Counted from the first letter of the stretch, positions 50,116-60,300 are shown. The stretch: DNA of 64,000 nucleotides from Fen-178 sp049516835 (GCA_049516835.1 JBEKSR010000002.1:1-64000); one strand, 5' to 3'. Numbers and translations are program-made. Notes: a model not told the origin generated them from the sequence alone.

Positions 50116-51570
50116 ATGCGACCCGTACTCAGACTGTTGAGCGACGACCTGATCGCCAACGTGGTGGCCGAAGCGCGCGGCCTCCTCTGCACGCTGGGCG
50201 TCGAGATCCATAACAAAGCCGTGGCTGCCATGCTCTGCGATCACGGCGCCGAGGCCGGTGGTCCGGATGCCCGCGTTCGTCTCACCCAAGGCCTCATCGA
50301 CCGGGCCTTGCGGACAGTCCCGCATTCCTTCCGTCTGTTCGACGTGTTGGGCAACCCGACCCACGACTTCTCGGGCGACAACGTCTACTTCACGCCGGGC
50401 TCGGCGGCGATCCAAATCCTGGATGGCGCCACCGGCGAAATGCGCCCGCCCACCACCGCGGACTACGTCCGCTACGTGAAGCTCACCAGCGGCCTCCCTC
50501 ACATCGCTTCCCAGAGCACCGCCTTCATTCCCGCGGACGTGCATGAAAGGATCGCCGACAGCTACCGCCTCTACCTGAGCCTGCTGTACGGAGAGAAGCC
50601 CGTGGTGACCGGCGCCTTCACCATTGAGGCGTTCGAGGTGATGCGCGACCTGCAACTCGCCGTGCGCGGCAGCGTCGAGGCCCTGCGCGAAAAACCGCTG
50701 TGCGTCTTCTCCTGCTGCCCCACGGCTCCGCTGAAATGGAGCGCGGTCACCAGCCAGAACCTGGTGGACTGCGCGCGCTGGTCCATCCCCGTCGAGTTCG
50801 TCTCCATGCCGCTCAGTGGATTCGTGGCGCCGGTGACGCTGGCCGGAAGCCTGATTCAGCAAACCGCGGAGACCCTAAGCGGCGTCGTCATCAGCCAACT
50901 GGCGAACCCCGGACACCCGGTGCTCTATGGAGGATCGCCGGCCATTTTCGATGTCCGCTACGAGACCACGCCCATGGGCGCCGTTGAGACCATGATGCTC
51001 AATTGCGCCAACAGCGAAGTTGGAAAGAGCCTCGGCATGCCCACCCAGGGTTATATGGCGCTAAGCGACGCCAAGCAACTGGACGCCCAGGCGGGCCTCG
51101 AAACCGGCATGGGCGCCATGCTGGGGGCCCTGTCGGGAATCAACAGCATTTCCGGGCCGGGGATGCTGGATTTCGAGAGCTGCCAGAGCCTCGAGAAACT
51201 GGTGGTCGATAACGAGATCTGCGGCATGACCTACCGCCTGCTCGAAGGCATCCAGCCACGCGAGGATTTCCCGGCCCTCCCCATCCTTCAGGAGTTACTG
51301 CGGGACAAGCATCTTCTCATTGCCGACCACACTCGCCGCTACCTGCGCAGCGAGATCGCATTCCCCGGCCCGGTGATCGATCGCGCCAGCCGCGTGCGCT
51401 GGGCCAAGGACGGGAAGCCGACCTTGCGGGAACGCGCGTCGCGCGAGGTGGAACGCCTCATCGCACGCTACACGCCATCGCGGCTGCCCGACGACCGCAA
51501 AGCCCAGTTGACGCGGCTGATGGAGGCCGAGGCCAAGCGCTACGGCATGAACGCTCTGCCGGAGCAGTAG
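50116..51570 (+). CDS. Trimethylamine methyltransferase (MttB) family protein, without pyrrolysine
   Basis: The 484-residue protein belongs to the MttB/MtgB superfamily of methyltransferases, which pass methyl groups from quaternary amines to a corrinoid protein. Visible family segments: LLCTLGVEIHNKAVAAML, FDVLGNPTHDFSGDNVYFTPG, SQSTAFIPADVHERIADSYRLYLSL, CPTAPLKWS and ISGPGMLDFESCQSLEKLV. No in-frame TAG occurs, so it is the non-pyrrolysine type (like glycine betaine methyltransferase MtgB). No corrinoid protein is adjacent. A B12 salvage locus lies 28 kb away in the window. Confidence 0.88.
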   Translation: MRPVLRLLSDDLIANVVAEARGLLCTLGVEIHNKAVAAMLCDHGAEAGGPDARVRLTQGLIDRALRTVPHSFRLFDVLGNPTHDFSGDNVYFTPGSAAIQILDGATGEMRPPTTADYVRYVKLTSGLPHIASQSTAFIPADVHERIADSYRLYLSLLYGEKPVVTGAFTIEAFEVMRDLQLAVRGSVEALREKPLCVFSCCPTAPLKWSAVTSQNLVDCARWSIPVEFVSMPLSGFVAPVTLAGSLIQQTAETLSGVVISQLANPGHPVLYGGSPAIFDVRYETTPMGAVETMMLNCANSEVGKSLGMPTQGYMALSDAKQLDAQAGLETGMGAMLGALSGINSISGPGMLDFESCQSLEKLVVDNEICGMTYRLLEGIQPREDFPALPILQELLRDKHLLIADHTRRYLRSEIAFPGPVIDRASRVRWAKDGKPTLRERASREVERLIARYTPSRLPDDRKAQLTRLMEAEAKRYGMNALPEQ

Positions 51571-51572
51571 CG

Positions 51573-51598
51573 CCGGTGGTCTTGCCACCGGTGTTTTT
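51573..51598 (+). terminator. Intrinsic terminator after the MttB-like gene
   Basis: CCGGTGG (51573-51579) pairs with CCACCGG (51585-51591) and is followed by TGTTTTTC, a T run. It lies two bases beyond the stop codon. Confidence 0.6.
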
Positions 51599-51610
51599 CG
51601 CGTCGCAACG

Positions 51611-51634
51611 GCGCCGGTGGCAAGCCACCGGCGC
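51611..51634. repeat. Perfect 10-bp GC hairpin
   Basis: GCGCCGGTGG and CCACCGGCGC enclose CAAG, just beyond the stop of the convergent TonB receptor gene. It repeats the core of the preceding terminator hairpin and looks like a small mobile or repetitive palindrome of the genome. Confidence 0.6.
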
Positions 51635-51637
51635 TAC

Positions 51638-54600
51638 TCAGAACGTAAAGCGGCCGCTGAGCTGAATCTGGCGGCCGGAGGTGCCGGCCAGCGCGCCCAC
51701 GCATTTGCCGTAATTGGCATTGCCGATGCTGACGTTCGGAGTGGTGGGAGTGAACGCGTTCAGGGCGTTGTAGTCCTCCATCCGCAGCTCAAACTTGACC
51801 CGTTCGACGATCCGGAACTGCTTGGCCAGCACCATGTCGAGGTTGACCATGCGCGGACCCACCAGGTCGCTGTACTGAATCGGATTGGTGCGCACCGTGA
51901 AGGACGGCAGCACCGAAACCATGCTGGTGTCGAACCATTTGCCGCTGGTTGGGTGGGAGAGCGCCGGGTCGCCAGTGACCGTTGCCGCGCCAAGGCGGAT
52001 TGGAATACCGGTGTTATACGTGAACACAGCGCTCACGTTCCAGCCTCCCAAGACGCCATTCACCAACGGATTCACGTTGTTCATGAAATGACGGCCTTTC
52101 CCGAGAGGCAACTCGTAAATGGCCGCACCCGTCATCCGCGCCTTCGACGTCTGCGCGGGGATCCACGTCAAGTCCCGCGCGAAGGTGGCGATGTCGTTGT
52201 AATAGCCTTGCGCGACTTCGTGGTTGTAGTTAAACCCCAACATCACGGTCAGGCCGCTCGAATACGCGCGCCTGGCCGAGATCTGGAGCGAGTTGTAATG
52301 GTCGCCCGCGCCCGGCGTAAACCACTGGCTGAGCGTGCCGTATTGCGGATACGGCGTCAGCAGGGCGCTTACCGCAACCGTGGCCTGCGTCCGCAGAGTG
52401 CCCGGCATCTGGCTGGCGGACAGCAGGTTGTAGAAGGGGTTGTTCACCTTGGCAGTGGTCGCGTTGCCGTTCTTGTACGCGATGCTCGGGTCCGCCAGGT
52501 TCACATTGAGGGTATACGGCACGTTCCGGCTCAACTGCATGAAGTACGTGACATCGAGAACTACATGCGACGGCAGTTGGCGCTGCACACTGACGTTGAA
52601 ACGGTCGTCGGTTTGCGGTTTGAAATCCGGGTCGTACCAGAGGGCCGTGCTGGTGCCCATGTTGGTGTACGTCCCGTAGGATTTGCCTGCCGCCGGCACC
52701 AGCCCGGTGGGGAAGGGATTCGAGAGGGTCTCCTGCGGCACGCCCTGTATTGCCGCAACCGTGTTCGTAATAGCGCTGAAACCGCTGTAATCTACGCTCC
52801 CAAGCAGAGTACTGCCGAATCCGTTGGTGAGCGTGGCCGGAACGATGTAGCGCGCCCACCCCGCGCGGATTGCCGTCTTATCATTCAGCCGGAGAGCCAT
52901 GCCTATACGAGGCTCCAACAACACGCTCGGTGGATCCCAGTTGCCCGCGTGGCTGGAATCGGTGAAGATCCAGGCCCCGTTGTAGATGGGGTTGGAAGTC
53001 CGTAACGCGGTGACCGCCGCCGGCATTGCCGGAGCGTTGGCGCCCGACAGTGCTGGAATGGGAGTCGTCAGGTCGAGCCCGCGACTCAATCGGTACTGAG
53101 AATCCACCAGCGGCCCGCTGTACTCCCCGCGCAGGCCCAGGTTGAGCGTCAGCCGCGAGGTGACCTTAAAGTCGTCCTGCACATAGTATCCGAAAAACGT
53201 GGACTTGATGTGCTGAAACGGAATGCTCTCGGCCACCGCGGTGTTGGTGGTCGAAACGTTGTCCAACGCACCCAGCAGGAACGTGGCCCAGCCGTTGCCG
53301 CTGACCGCCGTATTGGGCGAGTTGTAGGTGTTGGCAGTCAGGCCCGCGTCAAACGTGAATTGCGTGAAAATCGGCCGTTGCGCGTCCACCTCTTCTTTGC
53401 GGAACTCCCCGCCGAATCTCAGGTAATGACGGCCGATGGCCTTGGAAAGCTTGGCCGCCACCGACGGGGTCTGGGGCGTCTGAATCCAGTAGGTGAGAAC
53501 ACTGGACATAAAGTTAAGGCCGCCGCCCGCGGTAATGTTGATGTTCGGGAAGTAGACTTGAGGATTATTGGGCGCGTACGGCGCGTACCAGTTGTTGGGC
53601 CACAGTTTGGCAAGTCCGGCTGCCCCAAGGTAGGTCGACGGAGAATCGAACGAATCGTTGATGCCGTTGTAAGCCGTGTGGACGTCGAACACCGTGGTCG
53701 GGTTGATGGTCCACACCAGGTCGCCGCTGGCATTCACCGCGTTGCGCGTCGAGCCCTGGAAGTAGCGCATCACCGAGCCGGTCCCGGTATAGTCGGAAGT
53801 CGTTTCCGTGGTGTGCAAATAGCTGTACCGCGCGAAGAACTTCAGCTTATCCGTAATGTTGTAATCGGTCCGGTCCATGAAGTTGTAGTACGGGTAAATG
53901 TCATACAGGTAGTTCGAGGAGTTGTTGGCCCCCGTCACACCGGTACCGGGGTTATTGGGCTGCCACAGGTAGCTCATTATCTGCGCCGAGGTAGAATCGA
54001 TCCGCGAGGCCGGAATCACGTTGCCCGCGAAAGGCGTGCGCGTAACGGTGCTCCCGTTGGTCTGCGTGGTCCAGGGATCGTAAATCACGGACAGAGCGCC
54101 TGCGTTGTTCAGTTGCTTCGAAAAATCCCCGGTGCGCTCGGCCGCGGTCGGCAGCGTCTCAATTCGGCTCCCGTAAGGGTTGGACAGTTTGATATGTTCG
54201 TACGCGAAGAAGGTGAAGAGCTTGTTCTTTCGGATGGGGCCCCCGACGGTGCCGCCAAAGGTGTTCTGGCGCGTCAGGTTGGCGGTAAAAGTAGTGCGGT
54301 CGGACAGGGCGCTCATGTCCGGGTTGCGGTTCATGTAATAGGCCGTGCCGTGGAATTCGTTGGTGCCGGATTTCGTGATAAGGCCAATGACTCCGCCCGA
54401 GCTGTGCCCGTACTCCGCATCCACCGCATTCTGTTGCACGCTGGTCTGCTGAACCGCATCCAGTGGCGGCGTGTAGCCCGATTTTGCCACCGTCATGTTT
54501 GGCGACCCGTCCAGAATGATGTCGTTCATGTCGTAGGTACCCCCGCCGATGTCGAACTGGTTGGCGGCCCAGAAATGGAAGGGCTCCTGTTGGGTGGTGG

Positions 54601-55090
54601 AACGGACCACTACCGCCGGGTCCAGACTGACCATCATAAACGGATTCCGGCTGATTTCCGGCAGCGAGTCCGCCATCCTCATGTCGACGGTGTTCGACAT
54701 GGTCGAAGTGTTGAACTCGACGCTCACGGGAGCCGCTTCCACCGTAATGGCGTCTTTCGCGCTGCCCACCTCAAGAGTGCCGTCAACCTCGATGTCGCCT
54801 CTGACCTCGACCAGGATGTTCTTTTGCACGAAAGCCTTGAATCCCGCGGCTTCGACGGTGACTGTGTAATGGCCGGGAATCACCATATCGAACAGATAGT
54901 GACCGGCCTCACTTGTGGACTTCACGGTGCGGATCCCGCTATCGTCGTTCGACAGCGTGACGGTTGCACCGGCTACCAAGGCGCCGGATGGATCGCGGAC
55001 ATCCCCCTGCACCCTGCCTCGTGTCTCCTGTGCCGCTAGCGAACCCGCCAGAGCCAGGACTAGAAATAACACTCGTAAACGAATTGACAT
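51638..55090 (-). CDS. TonB-dependent receptor, Oar-like
   Basis: The 1150-residue protein starts at ATG 55090 with a signal peptide (RLRVLFLVLALAGSLAAQ). A carboxypeptidase-regulatory domain (VQGDVRDPSGALVAGATVTL), the plug (FDIGGGTYDMNDIILDGSPN, VDAEYGHSSGGVIG) and a barrel ending in IQLSGRFTF follow. The open frame extends upstream to 55603, but that part has no family features and would place the signal peptide internally. Ligand unknown. It stands alone, with the MttB-like gene converging on it. Confidence 0.92.
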   Translation of the reverse strand: MSIRLRVLFLVLALAGSLAAQETRGRVQGDVRDPSGALVAGATVTLSNDDSGIRTVKSTSEAGHYLFDMVIPGHYTVTVEAAGFKAFVQKNILVEVRGDIEVDGTLEVGSAKDAITVEAAPVSVEFNTSTMSNTVDMRMADSLPEISRNPFMMVSLDPAVVVRSTTQQEPFHFWAANQFDIGGGTYDMNDIILDGSPNMTVAKSGYTPPLDAVQQTSVQQNAVDAEYGHSSGGVIGLITKSGTNEFHGTAYYMNRNPDMSALSDRTTFTANLTRQNTFGGTVGGPIRKNKLFTFFAYEHIKLSNPYGSRIETLPTAAERTGDFSKQLNNAGALSVIYDPWTTQTNGSTVTRTPFAGNVIPASRIDSTSAQIMSYLWQPNNPGTGVTGANNSSNYLYDIYPYYNFMDRTDYNITDKLKFFARYSYLHTTETTSDYTGTGSVMRYFQGSTRNAVNASGDLVWTINPTTVFDVHTAYNGINDSFDSPSTYLGAAGLAKLWPNNWYAPYAPNNPQVYFPNINITAGGGLNFMSSVLTYWIQTPQTPSVAAKLSKAIGRHYLRFGGEFRKEEVDAQRPIFTQFTFDAGLTANTYNSPNTAVSGNGWATFLLGALDNVSTTNTAVAESIPFQHIKSTFFGYYVQDDFKVTSRLTLNLGLRGEYSGPLVDSQYRLSRGLDLTTPIPALSGANAPAMPAAVTALRTSNPIYNGAWIFTDSSHAGNWDPPSVLLEPRIGMALRLNDKTAIRAGWARYIVPATLTNGFGSTLLGSVDYSGFSAITNTVAAIQGVPQETLSNPFPTGLVPAAGKSYGTYTNMGTSTALWYDPDFKPQTDDRFNVSVQRQLPSHVVLDVTYFMQLSRNVPYTLNVNLADPSIAYKNGNATTAKVNNPFYNLLSASQMPGTLRTQATVAVSALLTPYPQYGTLSQWFTPGAGDHYNSLQISARRAYSSGLTVMLGFNYNHEVAQGYYNDIATFARDLTWIPAQTSKARMTGAAIYELPLGKGRHFMNNVNPLVNGVLGGWNVSAVFTYNTGIPIRLGAATVTGDPALSHPTSGKWFDTSMVSVLPSFTVRTNPIQYSDLVGPRMVNLDMVLAKQFRIVERVKFELRMEDYNALNAFTPTTPNVSIGNANYGKCVGALAGTSGRQIQLSGRFTF

Positions 55091-55672
55091 TGAAAGACCC
55101 CTTTCACAATCAGATGCAGAACTTCCGTCTTTGCGCGTGAGTCCTAAGTGCCGACACCTCGGCGTAAGCCTCCGGCACAACAATATTGCCGGCGATGCCT
55201 GACCACTATTTGCAATTTTAAGGCGAAGCGGGCCTTTTGTACAGTTTTTTCGCTTGATTCCATTATGTATTTGGTAATCAGTTGAGAAACAAGGGATGCA
55301 AGCCCGATTGCCCGAGAACAAATATTCAGTGGCGGGACCGTAGTCTACGGGACCTCGACCGTATCCAACCATCACCGAGAAGGCGTAGCTCCAGTTTCGG
55401 TTGGAGTTCTTTCTCATTCGACCGCCGGGGCGGCGCGTTCGGAGGCCCGGTCTACATCCCCAAGGTCTACAACGGCAAGAACAAGACCTTCTTCGAGTGT
55501 TAACACCGTTACCTACCGCGTTACTCACCACTGCGCCACACCAAGTTACCCCTAATCGCCCAATATTGGTAATTTTGGATTCCAAATTTGGAATCGGCGC
55601 CATCGGCCAGGGTGTTCATAGATGGCCCTTCCCGTTGCCGTGTGTTAACCTCCCACAGGAGCGGATTGCAAG
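55091..55672. other. Intergenic region with a receptor gene relic
   Basis: This 582-base gap holds the presumed promoter of the minus-strand TonB receptor (AT-rich around 55200-55270) and a short plus-strand TonB receptor fragment at 55426-55503. Nothing else is recognised. Confidence 0.5.
55426..55503 (+). pseudogene. Oar-like TonB receptor fragment
   Basis: In one plus-strand frame the sequence reads GGAFGGPVYIPKVYNGKNKTFFEC-stop. This is the conserved barrel-entry motif of Oar-like receptors (FGGPVYIPKLYNGKNKTFFF). The frame stops right after and nothing before matches the plug. It is an isolated relic, possibly left from a duplication of a receptor gene. Confidence 0.7.
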
Positions 55673-56899
55673 GTGTTGCGGAGGAGTCTTCTGAAAGCGG
55701 CTCCGGCCCTCGCGGCGTTGGGCCGCGCCTGGGGCCGCGGGCAAGAGAAGCAAGAGCAGGACGTCGCGACCGCCGGGGCGACTCAGGATACGACGCCTCG
55801 CGTGGGTATCGTCCTGTCGAGTTTCACGGGTTGCCAAGACCACGACGGAACCAAGATCCAGGGTCTCGCCGATCCTTCGCCGGTAGATGTCGAACTGACT
55901 GCCGGCCAGATCGATGCGATGCTGCGCAAGGCCATCTCTCTGGGGACCACCCGGCGCGGCGGTCTCGCCGCCATCGTCGCTTCGGATGATTGGGTCGTGA
56001 TCAAACCCAGGATTGAGACTTGTTACGAACCTGGACCTGGTGGCGATGGTGGCGGCGATCGTCATCGCTACCTTCGCGGCTCGGTCACGGACCTCCGCCT
56101 GGTGCGCAGCCTGATCGAATTCCTGGTCGAGCACAAGTGCGGCGCGCGATTCACCATCGCCGAAGGATCGGGTGAATGGCAGCCGCGCGAGAGGTCCAAG
56201 GCGGCCGTCGATGGTTGGACGACAGAGTGGGGCGGCGAGTTCGGCGGGCTGAGTTACGACAAGATGATCCGGGAGTTATCGCGGAAGTACCCCAAGATAG
56301 CTTTCGACCGGGTCGATCTGAATTTCGACGAGTCCATCGCGCTCCCGCTGCATGGCAAGGCCCTGGCGCGGAACAACCCCGAGGGCGCGTATTTCGTCCC
56401 GAAAACCATCCAGCAGTGCGACCGCATCGTCTCCGTGGCTCCGCTGGCTACCGATGAACAGACCGGCGTATCGCTCTCCGTCGCGAATTACTGGGGCGTG
56501 GCGCCCGGCGCGCACTATGGTTTTCCGAAAACCGGACTGCTGAAGCTGGGCCGACCCGATGAAGTGGTGGTGGACCTGTTCAGCTACCATCCGGCCGACT
56601 ACGCGATTGTGGGAGGCGCATGGGGCCTTGAGGGTGGCGGGCCGTCCGGCGCCGGCCCGCGCGCGGTCCACCACAACGTACTGGTGGCCGGGAACAACGC
56701 CGTCTCCGTCGATGCCGTCGGCGCCGCCATCATGGGGTTCGATCCCACCCGAGTGCTGCACCTTGCGCTGGCGGAACGCCGGCGATTCGGCGACGCGGAC
56801 TTGGGGCCAATCTGGATGCGAGGAAACGAAATCGAGCAAGCCCGGCGCGCGTTCCGCAAACCGGCGAACTGGAAGCCTTTCGGGAAACCGCGCGGCTGA
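55673..56899 (+). CDS. DUF362 domain protein, Tat-like signal
   Basis: The 408-residue protein starts at GTG 55673. LRRSLLKAAPALAALGRAWG resembles a Tat signal. The DUF362 motif DDWVVIKPRIE is near residue 105, followed by LIEFLVEHKCGARFTIAEGSG and CDRIVSVAPLATDEQTGVSLSVANYWGV and NAVSVDAVGAAIMGFDP, the full family pattern. DUF362 proteins are of unclear function, some with iron-sulfur clusters; this one has no ferredoxin cysteines. A related gene begins at 63705. Confidence 0.85.
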   Translation: MLRRSLLKAAPALAALGRAWGRGQEKQEQDVATAGATQDTTPRVGIVLSSFTGCQDHDGTKIQGLADPSPVDVELTAGQIDAMLRKAISLGTTRRGGLAAIVASDDWVVIKPRIETCYEPGPGGDGGGDRHRYLRGSVTDLRLVRSLIEFLVEHKCGARFTIAEGSGEWQPRERSKAAVDGWTTEWGGEFGGLSYDKMIRELSRKYPKIAFDRVDLNFDESIALPLHGKALARNNPEGAYFVPKTIQQCDRIVSVAPLATDEQTGVSLSVANYWGVAPGAHYGFPKTGLLKLGRPDEVVVDLFSYHPADYAIVGGAWGLEGGGPSGAGPRAVHHNVLVAGNNAVSVDAVGAAIMGFDPTRVLHLALAERRRFGDADLGPIWMRGNEIEQARRAFRKPANWKPFGKPRG

Positions 56900-56999
56900 A
56901 GCAGCCCAACCAGACCACGGCCGCGCCGCAGACGCGCCCATGGAGGAATACTGGTACGAGCCGCACTCGGGGCGATGCTGGCCGCTCGGAAGGCCACCG

Positions 57000-59900
57000 C
57001 TATGGAGTGACGAGTACGGAACTGGATTCCTGCCCTGTCTTTCCATTCGTGTAGAGGAACAGGATTCCCTTCTGCGAAGGGGAGTTGCCGTTGTATGGAG
57101 CACTAAAGTACGGGTGCGCGGCGTTGTTCGGAACGACGGGGATCGATCCGGAAGTCCCGGCCGTCACGGCAAAACTCGACGTTGTATACTCCTGAGGCAT
57201 GTCGAGTTCGTATTTCATCCCGGTAATCGAATCGGTCAGGTTGCCGGTGTAGTAGTTATCGAATGCCAGAACGGAGAAGGTGAACGGTTGGTTGACTGTC
57301 ACGCTCACAGCGCCATGACTAAGAGCGCTCAGCGGAACCGTCAGGATCGCATTCGCGGAGTCGAGGTCCGCGCTGGTGTAGAAGAACGGACCCGAAAGAA
57401 CAGGCGGATTTGCCGCAAGGTTGGCCACAAACACACCGTTCTGCCCGGAGTTGACGCCACTAGATGCGTACCCGATGTCTTCGTTAAAGACGACAAAATC
57501 AGCCTGGCCATCGTTGTTTGCGTCAATGTCGACGTCAAACTCGGCCGGATAGTCGGGATGGGATCTCTGGCCGAACGTCGTTACCGCAAACTGGACGCCA
57601 TAAACTGGTGTGGTCGTGCAGTTGCTGATACACACCAATCGCACTCCGGTCGCCTGTAGGTTGATGACAGCGTAATCGGAGCCTGGTGCCGGAAGCACCG
57701 AAGGCGGAAATTGAACCCCGGTGCCAGTCAGCGAGAAGGCATCCGTCTGGCCGTCGATCGGCGCGGAAAGGTTGGAAATCGGGAGCGAAGCAATGTTCCC
57801 GTTCAAAACCAGCGAGCCGGCGCCAGTCTGTACATTGGCCGACTTGTGGGGCAGGATATGCCACGGCAGGTGAACGGTGTCGTTCGAATCGGTGAAGGTC
57901 AGGTAACCGGCATACTCAACGGTGTTGAGCAGATCGCCGCTGCCTCCGTTGGATCCCCCGTTCAGCGTCCAACTCGGAAGCGAAGCGGCACTCACGGTGG
58001 CCGAGACGGTGAAGCTCGCGCTGCCGTTGGCGGGCACGGAAATCGCCGGCGGGTAGCTGAGCGTAAAACCGGTGGTGTTTGGCGCGTCCCGGTAAGCATT
58101 GCCGATCGTATAGATACGGCTGGTGTTACTGTAGTTGCGAACCACCACCTTCTTTTTGAATGTCTGGTTCGCGCTGACCCGGTAGGTGCCGAACGACATG
58201 CTGACCGACAGCGGATTGCTCGCATCCCAAACGGAGGTGGTTGACGACGCCGCCCGGTCGACGCGCAACTCGCCCGCCCCGGTACGGCTCAAGGGCCCGA
58301 GCACTCCGGGCTGCGTGAGAGCATTACTATAAACGGCGGGCTCGGTGTTCTCCATCAGGAGCGCTTTCACGTCGAGCGGACTCAGGTTGTGGTTCTTGGA
58401 GAGAAGCACCGCGGCGGATCCGGCCGTGATCGGGCACGCGAACGAAGTTCCGCTCTCCGTGAACTGGCCGTTACCAGTGCCGAACTGGGCGCCCATAATG
58501 GTCCCGGGCGCGCTCATATCCGGCTTCAGCATGTTGTAGCTGTAGTTCGGACCGCGCGAAGAATAGCTGGCGACATTGCCCGCCAGGCTGACCGCATTAC
58601 TCGAACTCAGCGTCGCGTTGACCGCGGACGTTCCCAGCGCGCCCTTGATCGTATTGCTGGTCGACTGCGTAATGACCAGGGTTGGAACGAAATTCGATCC
58701 GCCGCCGTTTGAGAACGAAACCGCATCGCCTGCCGCGACCAGGCCGATCAGCACGCCGACCGCACCGGCGTTGGCCGCCCGATCGACCTTCAGACTCACG
58801 GAGCAGACCCCGCGATCGATGAGAGCGATAGCGCCCGACGGGCTGGCGAGGTACGGGTCGGCCGGAGTCCCCCCTGAGGCGGGGCAGCCCCTTCCAACAT
58901 AGACCACGTTGCTCGTCACGGTGGTGTTGACTGGGGCCCAGTCGACCGTAGCCGTGTTGGTGTACGTGCCCGCGATGCTACCGGGCGAATTGATAACGAG
59001 TGGAATTCCGAACGCCACAACGCTGCTTGTCGCCGCCAGCGACAGTACTTCCGGGGTGGCTGCCGGGTGCGCCACGATGTACGGAATATTGCCATCGTCG
59101 CCAGCCGATATGACGCTCACCACGCCGAAGTTCACCACGTCTGTTAACATCTCGCTTACGTCGTCTTCCCGCTGCCCGAAGGCGCCGCCGGTCGACATGC
59201 TGATGATGTCCACCGCGTTGTTCAGAGTGCCCGTGTTGTTGGGGTCGAGGGCAAAATCGATGCCCTCAGCCATGGCGATGCCGCTACAAGAGGTGGACAC
59301 GGAACTGCAGACCTTAACCGCGTACAACTGTGCACCCGGCGCCGCCCCGAAGTGAATTCCGTCGAGGCTGTGGCCGGCGGCGGTATCAGCCGTGAGAGTG
59401 CCGTGCCCGTTGAGGTCAATAGGATTCGCATCGGGCGCCAGGGGACCATTAGGCCACGTCTCGCCGGTGAAGTCGAAACCGCCAATTACCTTGCTGGTAG
59501 GGAAAAGACTCGGCGGCGGCGTTCCGCCGGCGACGGCCTTCGCAGCGGCGTAATCGGCGACGTTGCCAGATCCACCCAAATTGTAATGCGTGTAGTCGAT
59601 GCCGGTGTCCAACATCGCAATCTGAACCCCCTGGCCTTTGTAACCGGCGTTCTGAGCCGTCACACCACCCACGTAGGCGAGCGTGGTCGCAAGGTCGGGT
59701 TGCGCTGGTGTACCACCGGTGAAGGAGACCTCGTAGTCGGTAATCGGACGCACTGCGATTACGCCGCTGATGCCGCGGAGCACCGGAAGCCGGCGGGCAT
59801 CAATCGATACCATGAGCGCGTTGTGGCCCTTGCTGACGCGCCCCAGCTCGACCCCGCCGAGGCCCCGTATTTGCGACATGACCGCGTCCTGCTTCTGCTT

Positions 59901-60182
59901 CAACTGCGCCAGGTAGGCACTCTGCTGTCCCGCGGTCATTGTGATGCCATTTTGCTTGGCGTTGGCGCCGACTGCAACCACCAGCGGCGGGTCTTGCAGT
60001 TTGACCGCCAGTTGCACCTGCCCCGTTAAAGTACTCTGGGAGGGCGCCGAATACGGTGCGGTCATAACGGTTCCGGGATAGGCGGCTGAAGACATATCCG
60101 GTACCGCTGGGAAACGAGTCTGAGCGATCGCAAAGGTGCAAATCAACGCGACGGTGGTGAGGATACGGAAAAGGCGCATCAC
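57000..60182 (-). CDS. Secreted subtilisin-like (S8) serine peptidase with PA domain
   Basis: The 1060-residue protein has a signal peptide (ILTTVALICTFAIAQ), an inhibitor-I9-like propeptide (residues 50-150), then the catalytic domain: Asp in IAMLDTGIDYTH, His in LNGHGTLTADTAAG, Ser in GTSFACPITAGSAAVL. A protease-associated (PA) insert lies between His and Ser (GAIALIDRGVCSVSLKVDRAANAGAVGVLIG). The Asn of the oxyanion hole (SAGN) is replaced: ISAGDDGN. C-terminal Ig-like domains follow. Fn3-type extensions suggest a surface-bound or secreted scavenging protease. Confidence 0.9.
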   Translation of the reverse strand: MMRLFRILTTVALICTFAIAQTRFPAVPDMSSAAYPGTVMTAPYSAPSQSTLTGQVQLAVKLQDPPLVVAVGANAKQNGITMTAGQQSAYLAQLKQKQDAVMSQIRGLGGVELGRVSKGHNALMVSIDARRLPVLRGISGVIAVRPITDYEVSFTGGTPAQPDLATTLAYVGGVTAQNAGYKGQGVQIAMLDTGIDYTHYNLGGSGNVADYAAAKAVAGGTPPPSLFPTSKVIGGFDFTGETWPNGPLAPDANPIDLNGHGTLTADTAAGHSLDGIHFGAAPGAQLYAVKVCSSVSTSCSGIAMAEGIDFALDPNNTGTLNNAVDIISMSTGGAFGQREDDVSEMLTDVVNFGVVSVISAGDDGNIPYIVAHPAATPEVLSLAATSSVVAFGIPLVINSPGSIAGTYTNTATVDWAPVNTTVTSNVVYVGRGCPASGGTPADPYLASPSGAIALIDRGVCSVSLKVDRAANAGAVGVLIGLVAAGDAVSFSNGGGSNFVPTLVITQSTSNTIKGALGTSAVNATLSSSNAVSLAGNVASYSSRGPNYSYNMLKPDMSAPGTIMGAQFGTGNGQFTESGTSFACPITAGSAAVLLSKNHNLSPLDVKALLMENTEPAVYSNALTQPGVLGPLSRTGAGELRVDRAASSTTSVWDASNPLSVSMSFGTYRVSANQTFKKKVVVRNYSNTSRIYTIGNAYRDAPNTTGFTLSYPPAISVPANGSASFTVSATVSAASLPSWTLNGGSNGGSGDLLNTVEYAGYLTFTDSNDTVHLPWHILPHKSANVQTGAGSLVLNGNIASLPISNLSAPIDGQTDAFSLTGTGVQFPPSVLPAPGSDYAVINLQATGVRLVCISNCTTTPVYGVQFAVTTFGQRSHPDYPAEFDVDIDANNDGQADFVVFNEDIGYASSGVNSGQNGVFVANLAANPPVLSGPFFYTSADLDSANAILTVPLSALSHGAVSVTVNQPFTFSVLAFDNYYTGNLTDSITGMKYELDMPQEYTTSSFAVTAGTSGSIPVVPNNAAHPYFSAPYNGNSPSQKGILFLYTNGKTGQESSSVLVTP

Positions 60183-60206
60183 GACACTACTCCTCTCGAT
60201 CTAACT

Positions 60207-60236
60207 CGAATACCAGCAATGTCAGCGGAATGTCAA
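60207..60236 (-). promoter_or_regulatory. Candidate sigma-70 promoter of the subtilase gene
   Basis: On the minus strand TTGACA (60236-60231) is followed after 18 bases by TATTCG (60212-60207), 25 bases before the start codon. The -35 is perfect, the -10 weak. Confidence 0.4.
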
Positions 60237-60300
60237 GTGCTTTTGACAAGAACATCAGTACCAATTCGCACGAAACATTCGTACTAGTACTATCGGCTGT

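Noticed and set aside
51636..55039. Long plus-strand frames opposite the TonB receptor
   Set aside because: They mirror the receptor gene at high GC and have no domain or plausible start.
55091..55603. N-terminal extension of the TonB receptor at 51638-55090
   Set aside because: The signal peptide at MSIRLRVLFL begins at 55090, and the upstream residues show no domain.
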